Assembly (NCBI GenBank): GCA_964605795.1
Contig: CAZSDZ010000007.1
Location: 14,490-78,489, forward strand
From: JAFGOM01 sp964605795
GTDB lineage: Archaea; Halobacteriota; Methanomicrobia; Methanomicrobiales; Methanospirillaceae
Direction: 5' to 3'
Length of the DNA: 64,000 nt
Under the pieces are notes generated by a model, which saw only the letters and a program-made list of their open reading frames with translations, had not been told where the DNA came from and did no database searches. Shown piece after piece: positions 43,855-52,619 of this stretch (its first letter is position 1; every line of letters begins with the position of its first letter). Made by a program: the position numbers and the translations under genes.

Positions 43855-45129
43855 TTAAGATGTAACGTGTTCCTCAAACGAGTAATGCTTAATGAGGAAA
43901 TTCCTGACTTTATCAGATTCAAGCCACCGCTGGTCAAGCCGTGTAATGATTGTATCGATCTGGTTCACCTGCTCAATAATTCCTTCCTGGTTGGGACAGT
44001 CATGGATCTCGATCAATGCAAGGATGACCGCGAGCGGATTCCTGATTGCATCATTTAATATTGCCAGTTCTTCAAGATTTTTGTTGATCTGCTGGAGTGA
44101 TTCCTTCTGTTCCTGGATAAGGCTGTGCATATCGGTGGTATCAGTTATCAAAGCCCCGTACTGATCCGGAACCGGAGTCCGGAAGATAAATAAGTTGAGA
44201 TACCGGTCAGGAACGGTGCTATGTATCGAGAGTCTTCCCGGATGGCCGCTTGTGATTATCCCGTGGAATTGTTCTCTCTTCTCACGCTCCTGTATCGGTA
44301 TGAACTCGGTCAGGAGGTGGTTTTTAATCGCGTGAGCCGGTTGCTGCATCATTGCCTCAAAAGAGGTGTTACAATCAAGAATCAGGTAATCCTGTGGATA
44401 TCCGGTCTCATTCCTGATAACTTTACAGAGTACGAACCCTGAAGGAATAGCATGAAACAACTCCTGGTACCTGGTTTCATTCTCGATTAATGCTTCTTCG
44501 GCCATCTTTTTTGCACTGATATCATGGGCGAAGAAACCTATCGATGTGACCCCTTTCTCTTCTCCGTAGACCGGGTACATGGTTATTTCGTACCAGGATC
44601 CCTGGTTCTTTCCTTCGAAATGAGTGAATAATTGCGTCTTAAAGACGGATGTTAGTGCATGTTCCACTGCTTCGTCAAGAGGACTGTCAAGGAATGAGAT
44701 AAAAGGGGTATCCGGATTAGTTCCGGAAGGAATACAGAATGCATGGCGGAAGGCATCATTCATAAACAGTAAAAAACCAGCCGTACTGATCATTGCATGG
44801 AGATCATCAATGGAATTTAAGAGTGCACGCATGCGCTCTTCGCTCTCCCGCCAGGAAGCATCTGCTGCATACTGTTTGAGCCGTACTATGGCAATGACCA
44901 GCACCGCACCGATACTGAACAGAAAGAACGTTATCCGTGCGAGCAGTGAACTGGGAGTTACTGAGAAGATGAATGCATCAGCCAGGGAATCCGGCATGTC
45001 AAATATCATCGTCAGCAGAATGGATTTGTAAAAGAAAAAAACAGCAAGACTCTCGATAATCCAGAATATGATGCCTGCGAGAAGGCCCAGTCCGAGATAG
45101 AACACAACGGTTCGTGCAGTGCGGTTCAT
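43855..45129 (-). CDS. Membrane PAS sensor with degenerate histidine-kinase motif
   Basis: 424 residues. Two N-terminal helices (about 10-32 and 58-83) with a short external loop, then two PAS domains (about 90-215 and 220-340, linked by SAKKMAEEALIENETRYQELF), then a helical stretch with LNDAIRNPLAV where a HisKA box would read H-E-I/L-R-N/T-P-L. The phospho-accepting His is missing, and no ATP-binding domain follows before the stop. It may be a sensor that signals by partner binding, or a remnant kinase. Divergent from argH. Confidence 0.8.
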   Translation of the reverse strand: MNRTARTVVFYLGLGLLAGIIFWIIESLAVFFFYKSILLTMIFDMPDSLADAFIFSVTPSSLLARITFFLFSIGAVLVIAIVRLKQYAADASWRESEERMRALLNSIDDLHAMISTAGFLLFMNDAFRHAFCIPSGTNPDTPFISFLDSPLDEAVEHALTSVFKTQLFTHFEGKNQGSWYEITMYPVYGEEKGVTSIGFFAHDISAKKMAEEALIENETRYQELFHAIPSGFVLCKVIRNETGYPQDYLILDCNTSFEAMMQQPAHAIKNHLLTEFIPIQEREKREQFHGIITSGHPGRLSIHSTVPDRYLNLFIFRTPVPDQYGALITDTTDMHSLIQEQKESLQQINKNLEELAILNDAIRNPLAVILALIEIHDCPNQEGIIEQVNQIDTIITRLDQRWLESDKVRNFLIKHYSFEEHVTS

Positions 45130-45400
45130 ATCTATATTTTTAAGATATCCGAAAACGGGTGAAAATCCTATTTCTGTCCATCTATCTTCTTGTTATCGTG
45201 GTCTTTTTGTATCTTTCCGGAACCGGGAAGAACAATGGTCAGATGTCCTCAGTTTGTGGGGTCTATTATTTATGATGGTTACATTGGCTCTCTCAAAAGG
45301 TCGGATCATGATTCATCGTACCGGATCACAATCCCTGGCCCCATGGATGCTGCCCGATGAGGTACACTAATGAGACATTCCGCCCATACGTACAGTCAGT

Positions 45401-46882
45401 ATGCATACCGATGTGGTCAGACAGGGACGTCTTCGTGGAGACAGGGATGCTCTTATAGAAGATCTGCTCTCTTCAATACAAGCTGACAGGGAGATAGCAG
45501 AGGCAGATGTACAGGTTGATATTGCTCATCTGCTGATGCTTGTACAATGCGGGATCCTAAAGACAGACCATGCGTCACCTTTAGTCAGGGAACTTCTTTT
45601 ATATTACCGGGATGGCGTTCCAAAAGAGGCATTTCATCCCAGGTTTGAAGATATTCATGCGGGAATTGAGTCACTCCTCATCGAGAAAGTCGGGATGGAT
45701 ATCGGTGGCAGAATGCATGCAGGCCGGTCACGAAACGATGAGGTGGCGACCTGTCTTCGAATACGGACCCGCGAGATCCTTCTTGATCAGATAGAGGCTC
45801 TCATCGATCTCAGATCAGTTCTCATTGATACAGCATCAGAGCATGTACATACCATCATGCCCGGTTTTACCCATCTTCAGCATGCCCAGCCGACAACGCT
45901 TGCCCATTACCTGCTTGCATATGAAGAGGTCTTTTCCCGTGATGGAGAACGTCTTTATCAGGCATTTTTGCGTACCAACCGCTCTCCTCTTGGCGCAGCA
46001 GCCTTTGCATCAACCGGGTTTCCGATAGACAGGGAATATACTGCCCGGTTGCTGGGATTTGAGAGCATCTCCTGCAATACCATGGACGCCGTTGCATCCC
46101 GTGATTTTGCAGCCGAATCACTAGCCGCCGCTACTATCCTTATGACCCATGTCAGTCGGTTATGCGAAGAACTTGTCATCTGGAGCACTTCATTTGTCAG
46201 GTTTGTTGATCTTGATGACCGGTACTGCTCGACCTCATCCATCATGCCCCAGAAGAAGAATCCCGATGTGGCAGAGATACTACGCTCACGGGCAGGATCG
46301 GTTCTTGGGGCCCTGGTTTCGGCTGTCTCAATAGAAAAATCGCTTCCGCTTTCGTACAACCGTGATCTGCAGGAATTAAGTCCCCATCTCTTCCGCGAGA
46401 TCAAACCTATCTGCAGGGATATCCGGCTGGTGTCAGGAATGATTGCGAGTGCCACATTTCAGACTGACCGAATGCGGGAAGAAGCCAAACGCGGTTTTTC
46501 TACTGCAACGGATCTTGCTGATCATCTGGTAGTCAATTACGGTCTTGCGTTTCGTGCGGCTCATAACATCGTTGGCCGGGCTATCAGGAGCGGGAAGTTG
46601 AGTCTTGAGGCTTTGGATGAGGCATCCTGCCAGTTCATTAATCAAAAACTATCAGAACAGGGATTGTCCAATGATGAACTCTCACGGGTACTGGAAGTGA
46701 ACCAGAGTATCGCTGCACGCAGGCATCCCGGTGGTCCGGCTCCGGCAGCGGTTCTTGATGCAGTAACACACCAAAAGAGTATGATAATAAAGGATACAGC
46801 GATGGTACAGGAACAAAAAGAGAGAATTATGAGGGCGAAAGAGGAGCTTATGAGTACTGCAGAGAGGATGATAGGATCATGA
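45401..46882 (+). CDS. argH: Argininosuccinate lyase
   Basis: 493 residues. Splits argininosuccinate into arginine and fumarate, the last step of arginine synthesis. The signature with the catalytic Ser is SSIMPQKKNPD (about 277-287); HAGRSRNDEVAT and GFTHLQHAQPTT are other active-site stretches. The ATG at 45401 matches the family's DVVR-x-GRL start; no Shine-Dalgarno is seen, so it may be leaderless. It overlaps gatD by 4 bases, tying arginine synthesis to tRNA amidation genes. Confidence 0.97.
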   Translation: MHTDVVRQGRLRGDRDALIEDLLSSIQADREIAEADVQVDIAHLLMLVQCGILKTDHASPLVRELLLYYRDGVPKEAFHPRFEDIHAGIESLLIEKVGMDIGGRMHAGRSRNDEVATCLRIRTREILLDQIEALIDLRSVLIDTASEHVHTIMPGFTHLQHAQPTTLAHYLLAYEEVFSRDGERLYQAFLRTNRSPLGAAAFASTGFPIDREYTARLLGFESISCNTMDAVASRDFAAESLAAATILMTHVSRLCEELVIWSTSFVRFVDLDDRYCSTSSIMPQKKNPDVAEILRSRAGSVLGALVSAVSIEKSLPLSYNRDLQELSPHLFREIKPICRDIRLVSGMIASATFQTDRMREEAKRGFSTATDLADHLVVNYGLAFRAAHNIVGRAIRSGKLSLEALDEASCQFINQKLSEQGLSNDELSRVLEVNQSIAARRHPGGPAPAAVLDAVTHQKSMIIKDTAMVQEQKERIMRAKEELMSTAERMIGS

Positions 46883-48105
46883 GTCTGTTTCTGTCAGGTG
46901 ATCAGGTTGCCTGTACAATCGGGATGAGCGAGGTTGCCGGCACTTATATTACCGAGCGCGATTCGTATCTGGTCATAAAATTAAAGAGCGGATATAATAT
47001 CGGTCTTTTACCGGAACAATGCCGTTTTTTGTCTCATGGAGCGGATGAAGAGGCAGTATCAGGGGAACTTGTTCAGGATCCGACTCTTCCCCGTATCTCG
47101 ATTATATCTACCGGTGGAACCATTGCAAGTCGCATTGATTACCGGACCGGGGCAGTCACCAGCCAGTGTGAGGCAGAGGATATCCTGCGTGCAATTCCGG
47201 GACTCGCGGAGATCGCACAGTATCGGGCGATACCATTACGAAACATCCTCTCTGAAAATATGACCCCTGAGATCTGGCAGGAACTTGCAAGAGCAGTATA
47301 TGCTGAGATTCAGGCCGGTGCAGATGGAATTATCGTTACCCACGGGACAGATACCATGGCTTACAGCGCTGCTGCTATCAGTTTTATGGTACAGACCCCG
47401 GTCCCGGTTGTCTTTGTCGGCTCCCAGCGATCGGCAGACCGTCCCAGCAGTGATAATGTCATGAACGCTATCTGTGCCGCAACAACAGCACTCGCGGATC
47501 TTGGTGAGGTGGTTGTCGTGATGCATGAGACTACCAACGACGATCGGTGTGCAATTATCAGGGGCACCCGTGTCAGGAAGATGCACACTTCAGCGCGGAA
47601 TGCCTTTGTCAGTCTCGGGATTCCTTTGCTCGGATATGTTACCTATCCTGAAAAGGTAGTCACTCTGTCCCATCATGCAGTCCGCCGAAACGATAAGAAA
47701 CTTGCGCTGCAGGATAAACTCGAGCCCAACTGTGGCCTTATCCAGTACCATCCCGGACTCTCTCCTTCCCTGCTCGCAGGGTATGCGGGATATAAGGGAC
47801 TTGTTATCGCAGGTACCGGTCTTGGTCATGTCAGCACTGAGTGGATACCGGTTATCCGGTCTTTCATACAGAAGGGTATGATAATTGTCATGACATCCCA
47901 GTGCCTGCAGGGACGGGTATGTGACCGGGTCTATGATACCGGTCGTGATCTGTTACATGCCGGGGTTATTGAAGGAGAAGATCTCCTGCCCGAGGTTGCA
48001 CTTGTCAAATTGATGTGGGTTTTAGGGAATGGGGTTACGCACGATGAGGCGGTCAGAATGATGAAAGAGAACCGTGCCGGTGAGATGAACATGAGGTCGG
48101 TATAA
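46879..48105 (+). CDS. gatD: Glu-tRNA(Gln) amidotransferase subunit D
   Basis: 408 residues. An archaeal N-terminal domain of about 70 residues precedes an L-asparaginase-like domain. Catalytic motifs: ISTGGTIAS (T78 and neighbours) and THGTDTM (T157, D158). It hydrolyses glutamine to give ammonia that GatE uses to turn Glu-tRNA(Gln) into Gln-tRNA(Gln). The stop and the start of gatE share a base (TAATG). Confidence 0.97.
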   Translation: MSLFLSGDQVACTIGMSEVAGTYITERDSYLVIKLKSGYNIGLLPEQCRFLSHGADEEAVSGELVQDPTLPRISIISTGGTIASRIDYRTGAVTSQCEAEDILRAIPGLAEIAQYRAIPLRNILSENMTPEIWQELARAVYAEIQAGADGIIVTHGTDTMAYSAAAISFMVQTPVPVVFVGSQRSADRPSSDNVMNAICAATTALADLGEVVVVMHETTNDDRCAIIRGTRVRKMHTSARNAFVSLGIPLLGYVTYPEKVVTLSHHAVRRNDKKLALQDKLEPNCGLIQYHPGLSPSLLAGYAGYKGLVIAGTGLGHVSTEWIPVIRSFIQKGMIIVMTSQCLQGRVCDRVYDTGRDLLHAGVIEGEDLLPEVALVKLMWVLGNGVTHDEAVRMMKENRAGEMNMRSV

Positions 48106-49952
48106 TGGATATCGACTATCGTGCACTCGGTCTCGTGGCAGGGATCGAGATCCACCAGCAGCTCGACACCGGTGAGAAACTCTTCTGCCGGTGCCCGACA
48201 GTTATCAGGGATGCAGGGGAGCATACCGGTACAATAACCCGGTACCTCCGGGCAACTGAAAGCGAACTGGGAGAGATTGACCGGGCAGCAGCAGAAGAGA
48301 TGATGCAGAACCGGCTTTTTTCCTATCTCTGCTATGATACCACCTGTCTTGTTGAGAATGATGAGGAACCACCTGGCCCGCTGAATCCTGACGCGCTCAA
48401 TACTGCACTCACTATTGCAAAGATGGTTGGGATGACCTATATCTCACAGATCCATACCATGCGCAAGCTCGTCATTGATGGTTCAAATACCAGTGGTTTT
48501 CAGAGAACTGCCATGGTGGCCTCTGACGGAATCCTGCCTGATGGAGGAAAGATAGAGACCATCTGTGTGGAAGAAGAGGCAGCACAACGGATAGAGGGGA
48601 ATACCTTCTCACTTGACCGGCTCGGCATACCCTTAATCGAGATCACGACATCTCCCTGTCTGCACACTCCGTCTGCAGTAAAGGAGACTGCTGCCTATAT
48701 CGGCATGATACTGCGATCAACCGGGAGGGTAAAACGTGGAATCGGGACAATCAGGCAGGACATCAATATCTCAATCAGGGATGGCGCCCGGGTTGAGATC
48801 AAGGGAGTCCAGGAGCTGGATCTCATCGAAGAGGTTGTGAAAAGAGAAGTGATGCGACAGGTAAACCTGCTTGCGATTCGGGAGGAACTCATCAGGCGCA
48901 ACGCCTGTGTCAGGCCGGAGAGCATACCGGTTACCGATATCTTTGCCAGGTCGCAGAGTACGATCCTCACGAAGGCAAAAGAGATTCTCGCCATAAAACT
49001 TGACGGGTTCGCAGGTCTCGTAGGAAGAGAGATCCAACCAGGTCGCCGTCTTGGGAGTGAGTTGTCTGATTATGCAAAGAAGTGCGGCGTCGGCGGTCTT
49101 TTTCATACTGATGAACTGCCTGCATACGGAGTATCCCTGGATGAGGTGAATGCATTACGGGAACGGTGTGGTGCAGGGGAACAGGATGCCGTAATAATCG
49201 TTGCTGATACTAAGAAACGCACTGCCTGTGCGATACAGCAGATTGCAGCCCGTGCCAGTATGGCTTTTGTGGGCGTTCCTGAAGAGACACGAAAGATGCT
49301 TGAGGATGGTTCCACTGCATACATGCGTCCGCTTCCGGGTGCTGCGCGTATGTACCCTGAGACCGATGTGATGCCGGTTGTGATCGATGCCCGGTACTGG
49401 GATGATCTGTTTATTCCTGAACTGCTTATCATGAAAGCAGAACGGTTTTGCAAAGATTACAACCTGGATCCTGCCGTTGCAAAGCAGATGGCATACTCTG
49501 AGTACTCCCTTCTGTTTGAGACCGCCGTCAGGGACGGGATAAAACCAGCCCTTGCATCCCGGACACTGCTTGCAACCCTAAAGGAACTCTCCCGGCAGGG
49601 TATTTTGGTCCAGACCATCCCTAATGATGCGATATTGGAGGTTCTTATGGCAGTCAGGGATACAAGAGCGGCAAAAGAAGCGGTACCTGATATCCTCGCA
49701 GCAATTGCCGGCGGAATGTCGGTTCCTGATGCAGTGGAGAAGATATCCTCATCAGTTTCACGGGAAGGACTGGATACTATGATTAATGCCGTCGTGGCAG
49801 AGCGGATACCTTTCATCCACGAACGGGGTATGGGTGCAGTGGCTCCTATAATGGGTGTGGTGATGAAGGAGGTGCGGGGCTCGGTGGATGGAAAGGTGGT
49901 AAATGAAGCCGTGACCCGGGCAGTACAGAATGTGCTCAGGAAGGAGATATGA
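48105..49952 (+). CDS. gatE: Glu-tRNA(Gln) amidotransferase subunit E
   Basis: 615 residues. The cradle domain begins GLVAGIEIHQQLDTGEKLFC, followed by the GatB-like RQDINISI and GVQELDLI motifs, the AspRS-like insert characteristic of GatE (about residues 280-420), and the helical plus YqeY-like tail. It binds tRNA(Gln), activates the glutamyl ester with ATP and accepts ammonia from GatD. Archaea lacking GlnRS need this pair. Confidence 0.97.
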   Translation: MDIDYRALGLVAGIEIHQQLDTGEKLFCRCPTVIRDAGEHTGTITRYLRATESELGEIDRAAAEEMMQNRLFSYLCYDTTCLVENDEEPPGPLNPDALNTALTIAKMVGMTYISQIHTMRKLVIDGSNTSGFQRTAMVASDGILPDGGKIETICVEEEAAQRIEGNTFSLDRLGIPLIEITTSPCLHTPSAVKETAAYIGMILRSTGRVKRGIGTIRQDINISIRDGARVEIKGVQELDLIEEVVKREVMRQVNLLAIREELIRRNACVRPESIPVTDIFARSQSTILTKAKEILAIKLDGFAGLVGREIQPGRRLGSELSDYAKKCGVGGLFHTDELPAYGVSLDEVNALRERCGAGEQDAVIIVADTKKRTACAIQQIAARASMAFVGVPEETRKMLEDGSTAYMRPLPGAARMYPETDVMPVVIDARYWDDLFIPELLIMKAERFCKDYNLDPAVAKQMAYSEYSLLFETAVRDGIKPALASRTLLATLKELSRQGILVQTIPNDAILEVLMAVRDTRAAKEAVPDILAAIAGGMSVPDAVEKISSSVSREGLDTMINAVVAERIPFIHERGMGAVAPIMGVVMKEVRGSVDGKVVNEAVTRAVQNVLRKEI

Positions 49953-49990
49953 TAACAGAGGAGAAGCGAGATGCGATCTCCCGGAAGTAC

Positions 49991-50010
49991 CTGAACCTTT
50001 TTTGGTTCAG
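49991..50010 (+). terminator. Perfect stem-loop after gatE
   Basis: CTGAACC and GGTTCAG flank a TTTTTT loop, 39 bases beyond the gatE stop. A likely terminator of argH-gatD-gatE. Confidence 0.5.
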
Positions 50011-50067
50011 CATTCCTGTATGCGAACCTTTATTATTTTTCGTGAGGTTATAATATAGGAGTTTTAC

Positions 50068-50391
50068 ATGGGAAAAACTGGAATAACTGAATGGATTCAG
50101 ATCAAAGGGAGCAAGGGGCAGGTACGCCTGGTTCCCAAAAAGGAGACGACACATAAAAAACCAGGTCCAAATCAGCGTTTCAAATCAAATAAACTTATCA
50201 AGAAGATGGAACGCTCTTCTGCAGATGCCCGTGGCGGCCGTGGTGGTCGTTCAGGAGGCAGTCGTGGTGGTCGTTCAGGCGGCGGCCGTGGTGGTCGTGG
50301 TGGTCCACAGCAGGATTTCCGTACAATATCAGCGCGGCGCCGGATAGTCAGGCCACGTAATTCAATAAAAGGCGCCCGACAGAGAACCTGA
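50068..50391 (+). CDS. DUF5350-like basic protein with RGG-repeat tail
   Basis: 107 residues, strongly basic. The first 55 residues (GKTGITEWIQIKGSKGQVRLVPKK) resemble the methanogen family DUF5350. Then comes a run of R-G-G and S-G-G units (about 57-80) and a basic C-terminus (SARRRIVRPRNS). RGG boxes usually bind RNA or form condensates in other organisms, so a nucleic-acid role is inferred. AGGAG lies seven bases before the ATG and A/T-rich promoter elements lie at about 50025-50054. Confidence 0.72.
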   Translation: MGKTGITEWIQIKGSKGQVRLVPKKETTHKKPGPNQRFKSNKLIKKMERSSADARGGRGGRSGGSRGGRSGGGRGGRGGPQQDFRTISARRRIVRPRNSIKGARQRT

Positions 50392-50425
50392 ATTTATCGA
50401 ATAATTAATCTTCTCTTTTACATGG

Positions 50426-50442
50426 TACCGGCAATGCCGGTA
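50426..50442 (+). terminator. TACCGGC-AAT-GCCGGTA stem-loop
   Basis: A perfect 7-bp stem 35 bases past the DUF5350 stop and 50 bases before the next start. It may terminate the upstream transcript or regulate the downstream operon. Confidence 0.4.
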
Positions 50443-50491
50443 TCCTGTTATCCCAATCATTACAAAAAACAGTACAAGAGGTATTCAGATC

Positions 50492-50848
50492 ATGGATGTT
50501 CGCACTGCAGTTATTTCATACCAGTACGGAGAGCGCATTAAATCCGAGATGATCCTTGCATCCAACCTGATTACTGTTTTATCAGGTCTCAAGGACTCTG
50601 AATATGAGGGGGGAAGGAAGGTTGTACTTCAGTACCTGGACGGTGTCAGGAATGATCTCTCTTTTGCGTTTCATGAAACAAAGAACCACGAGTTTTCGAA
50701 GGCATCGGATCCACTCAGCCAGGCTGTCAGCCTTGTTGAGAGCGGTACCCCCGATCCGGCCCTGGCCATGATCGGAACCGCGATAACTGCTGTGACAACG
50801 GTTGCTCAGGGTGCCTGGCAGGAACTGGTAGCGCATGGATATCTCTGA
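50492..50848 (+). CDS. Conserved-looking protein of unknown function
   Basis: 118 residues, mostly helical, not recognised. No membrane segment, Cys cluster or nucleotide motif. It has a four-helix-bundle-like heptad pattern (LASNLITVLSGLKDSE, ALAMIGTAITAVTTVAQGAW). Its last 14 bases overlap the nitroreductase start, so the two are translationally coupled and probably work in one process. Confidence 0.65.
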   Translation: MDVRTAVISYQYGERIKSEMILASNLITVLSGLKDSEYEGGRKVVLQYLDGVRNDLSFAFHETKNHEFSKASDPLSQAVSLVESGTPDPALAMIGTAITAVTTVAQGAWQELVAHGYL

Positions 50849-51374
50849 GCTCGAACATTTTCTTTCATCCCGTTCTTCGGTCAGGCAGTATGAAGACCGT
50901 GAGATTGAGGCGGGTATCATTGATCGTATCATTGCTCTGACCGTAACCGCCCCCAGTGCCGGGAACCGTGAGTCATGGGATGTCATTGTGGTTACTGATG
51001 AGGGTGTCCGTGAGATGTTGTCAGACGCTTCATTTTCCCAGGAGCATGTTGCAAAGGCTCCTGTTCTTCTTGTTGTTGTTGCAAATTATGTCCGATCCAT
51101 GTCACGATATGGACAAAGGGGAATACTCTATGCCGTTTTAGATGCAACAATAGCAGCAACGTATATGATGCTTGCGGCACATGCACAGCACCTGGGTACC
51201 TGCTGGGTCAGTGCTTTTGAGGAAGAGATGATATCATCGATATTATCCCTCCCTGGACACATCCGGCCTGTTACGATTCTCACCCTCGGATACAGCACGC
51301 AACCGGACCGATCACCTCCCCGGATGGATACGAATCTCCATATCCACCGGGAACAATGGTTCTGTGAGGAGTAG
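50835..51374 (+). CDS. Nitroreductase-family flavoprotein
   Basis: 179 residues, typical of short FMN-dependent nitroreductase-like proteins. The FMN-binding start reads SSVRQYEDREIE, followed by APSAGNRESWDVIVV and, near the end, GTCWVSAFEEE and ILTLGYS. Members use NAD(P)H or F420-type donors to reduce diverse substrates; the natural substrate cannot be told. It sits in a plus-strand run with overlapping ends, before UPF0212. Confidence 0.88.
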   Translation: MDISELEHFLSSRSSVRQYEDREIEAGIIDRIIALTVTAPSAGNRESWDVIVVTDEGVREMLSDASFSQEHVAKAPVLLVVVANYVRSMSRYGQRGILYAVLDATIAATYMMLAAHAQHLGTCWVSAFEEEMISSILSLPGHIRPVTILTLGYSTQPDRSPPRMDTNLHIHREQWFCEE

Positions 51375-51381
51375 GTATACT

Positions 51382-51720
51382 ATGGCAGATTATCTTGTTA
51401 CTCTGGAATCGGCATGGATCATCAAGGATGTATCTACGATCGATGACGCTATCGGAATAGCCATCAGTGAAGCAGGAAAAAGGTTGAACCCATCGGCGAA
51501 GTTCGTGGAGGTTGAGGCAGGGATATTAGAGTGCCCGTACTGTGAGGAAGAACTACCCAGTGCCCTTCTTATTGCACGAACCGGGCTTGTGGGATTACGG
51601 ATGGAGATGCGGGTATTTCGTGCCGAATCCACGGAACATGCCGGCCGGATAGCAAAAACCGTTGTTGGGCGGGCTCTTCGGGATGTCCCACTCCAGATTG
51701 TTCAAGTGCAGGAATTATGA
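51382..51720 (+). CDS. UPF0212 (DUF555) family protein
   Basis: 112 residues from ATG 51382; the family begins M-x-D-Y-L-V-T-L-E-S-A-W, seen here exactly. The Cys pair of the family is present (CPYCEEE). ISEAGKRLNPS, VGLRMEMRVF and IAKTVVGRALRDVP are conserved. The family is confined to archaea and has no assigned function. It overlaps the PfkB kinase gene by 4 bases. Confidence 0.9.
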   Translation: MADYLVTLESAWIIKDVSTIDDAIGIAISEAGKRLNPSAKFVEVEAGILECPYCEEELPSALLIARTGLVGLRMEMRVFRAESTEHAGRIAKTVVGRALRDVPLQIVQVQEL

Positions 51721-52619
51721 TAGAGATCGTCGGGCACACGGCTATTGATCACATCTGTTCAGTCCTTCATCTTCCGAAAGCCGATGACTCCACCCATATC
51801 ACTGAGCGAAAAATTCTCTTTGGAGGTGGTGCTGCAAATATTGCTGCAGGTATTGCAACACTCGGTGGCACGGTCTCTCTCTTAAGCGCGGTTGGTGATG
51901 ACTTTTCTGGTAGTGAGTATGACGCCTGGTTACAGAAACTCGGGGTAACGTGTCGTTTCTTTACGGTTCCCGGAGCAAACACTCCTTCAGCCTTTGTATT
52001 TACTGACACAAAAGGCAAGCAGATGACGTTCTTTGAATGGGGTGCATCTGCAGTATTTAAAGAGCGGGATCCTCCTGATGTACGGTATGTTCATCTTGCA
52101 ACGGCAGATCCCGGGTTTAATGTAAAAGTTGCCGAGAAGGCAGAGTTTGTCTCGTTTGATCCCGGCCAGGATCTTCATCTCTATAAAAATGAGGATTTAA
52201 AAAAAATACTCGCACAGACAACGATACTCTTTGCAAACCAGTTCGAGATGGCCGGAATGTGTGAAGAGTTGCAGGTATCACGAGAAGAGCTTGTTTCCCG
52301 GGTTCCCGTTGCAGTAATGACAAAGGGGAAAGACGGAAGTGTTCTTTATACCCATGGAAAAGAAGAGATAATCCCTGCAATCCCGGTATGTGCAGTGGAT
52401 CCTACCGGGGCCGGTGATGCGTACCGGGCAGGATTTCTCACGGCCTTTATGGACGGATATGATCTGGTAACCTGTGCAAGGATTGGAACCATCACGGCAT
52501 CATATGTGGTCTCTGTCATCGGCTGCCAGACAAATCTTGCCTCCTTTAATCTCATGAAAGCGCGATATGAGGACGTGTATGGCCGATTCCCTCTCCCCGG
52601 GAAGAAACCCTATTCCTGA
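51717..52619 (+). CDS. PfkB-family carbohydrate/nucleoside kinase
   Basis: 300 residues. Ribokinase fold: GGGAANIAAGIATLGG near residue 38 binds the sugar, and DPTGAGDAYRAGF (about 223-235) carries the anion hole and catalytic Asp. It resembles archaeal nucleoside-type PfkB kinases more than ADP-dependent sugar kinases. Substrate unresolved. Overlaps UPF0212 (4 bases) and DUF2070 (1 base). Confidence 0.88.
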   Translation: MIEIVGHTAIDHICSVLHLPKADDSTHITERKILFGGGAANIAAGIATLGGTVSLLSAVGDDFSGSEYDAWLQKLGVTCRFFTVPGANTPSAFVFTDTKGKQMTFFEWGASAVFKERDPPDVRYVHLATADPGFNVKVAEKAEFVSFDPGQDLHLYKNEDLKKILAQTTILFANQFEMAGMCEELQVSREELVSRVPVAVMTKGKDGSVLYTHGKEEIIPAIPVCAVDPTGAGDAYRAGFLTAFMDGYDLVTCARIGTITASYVVSVIGCQTNLASFNLMKARYEDVYGRFPLPGKKPYS

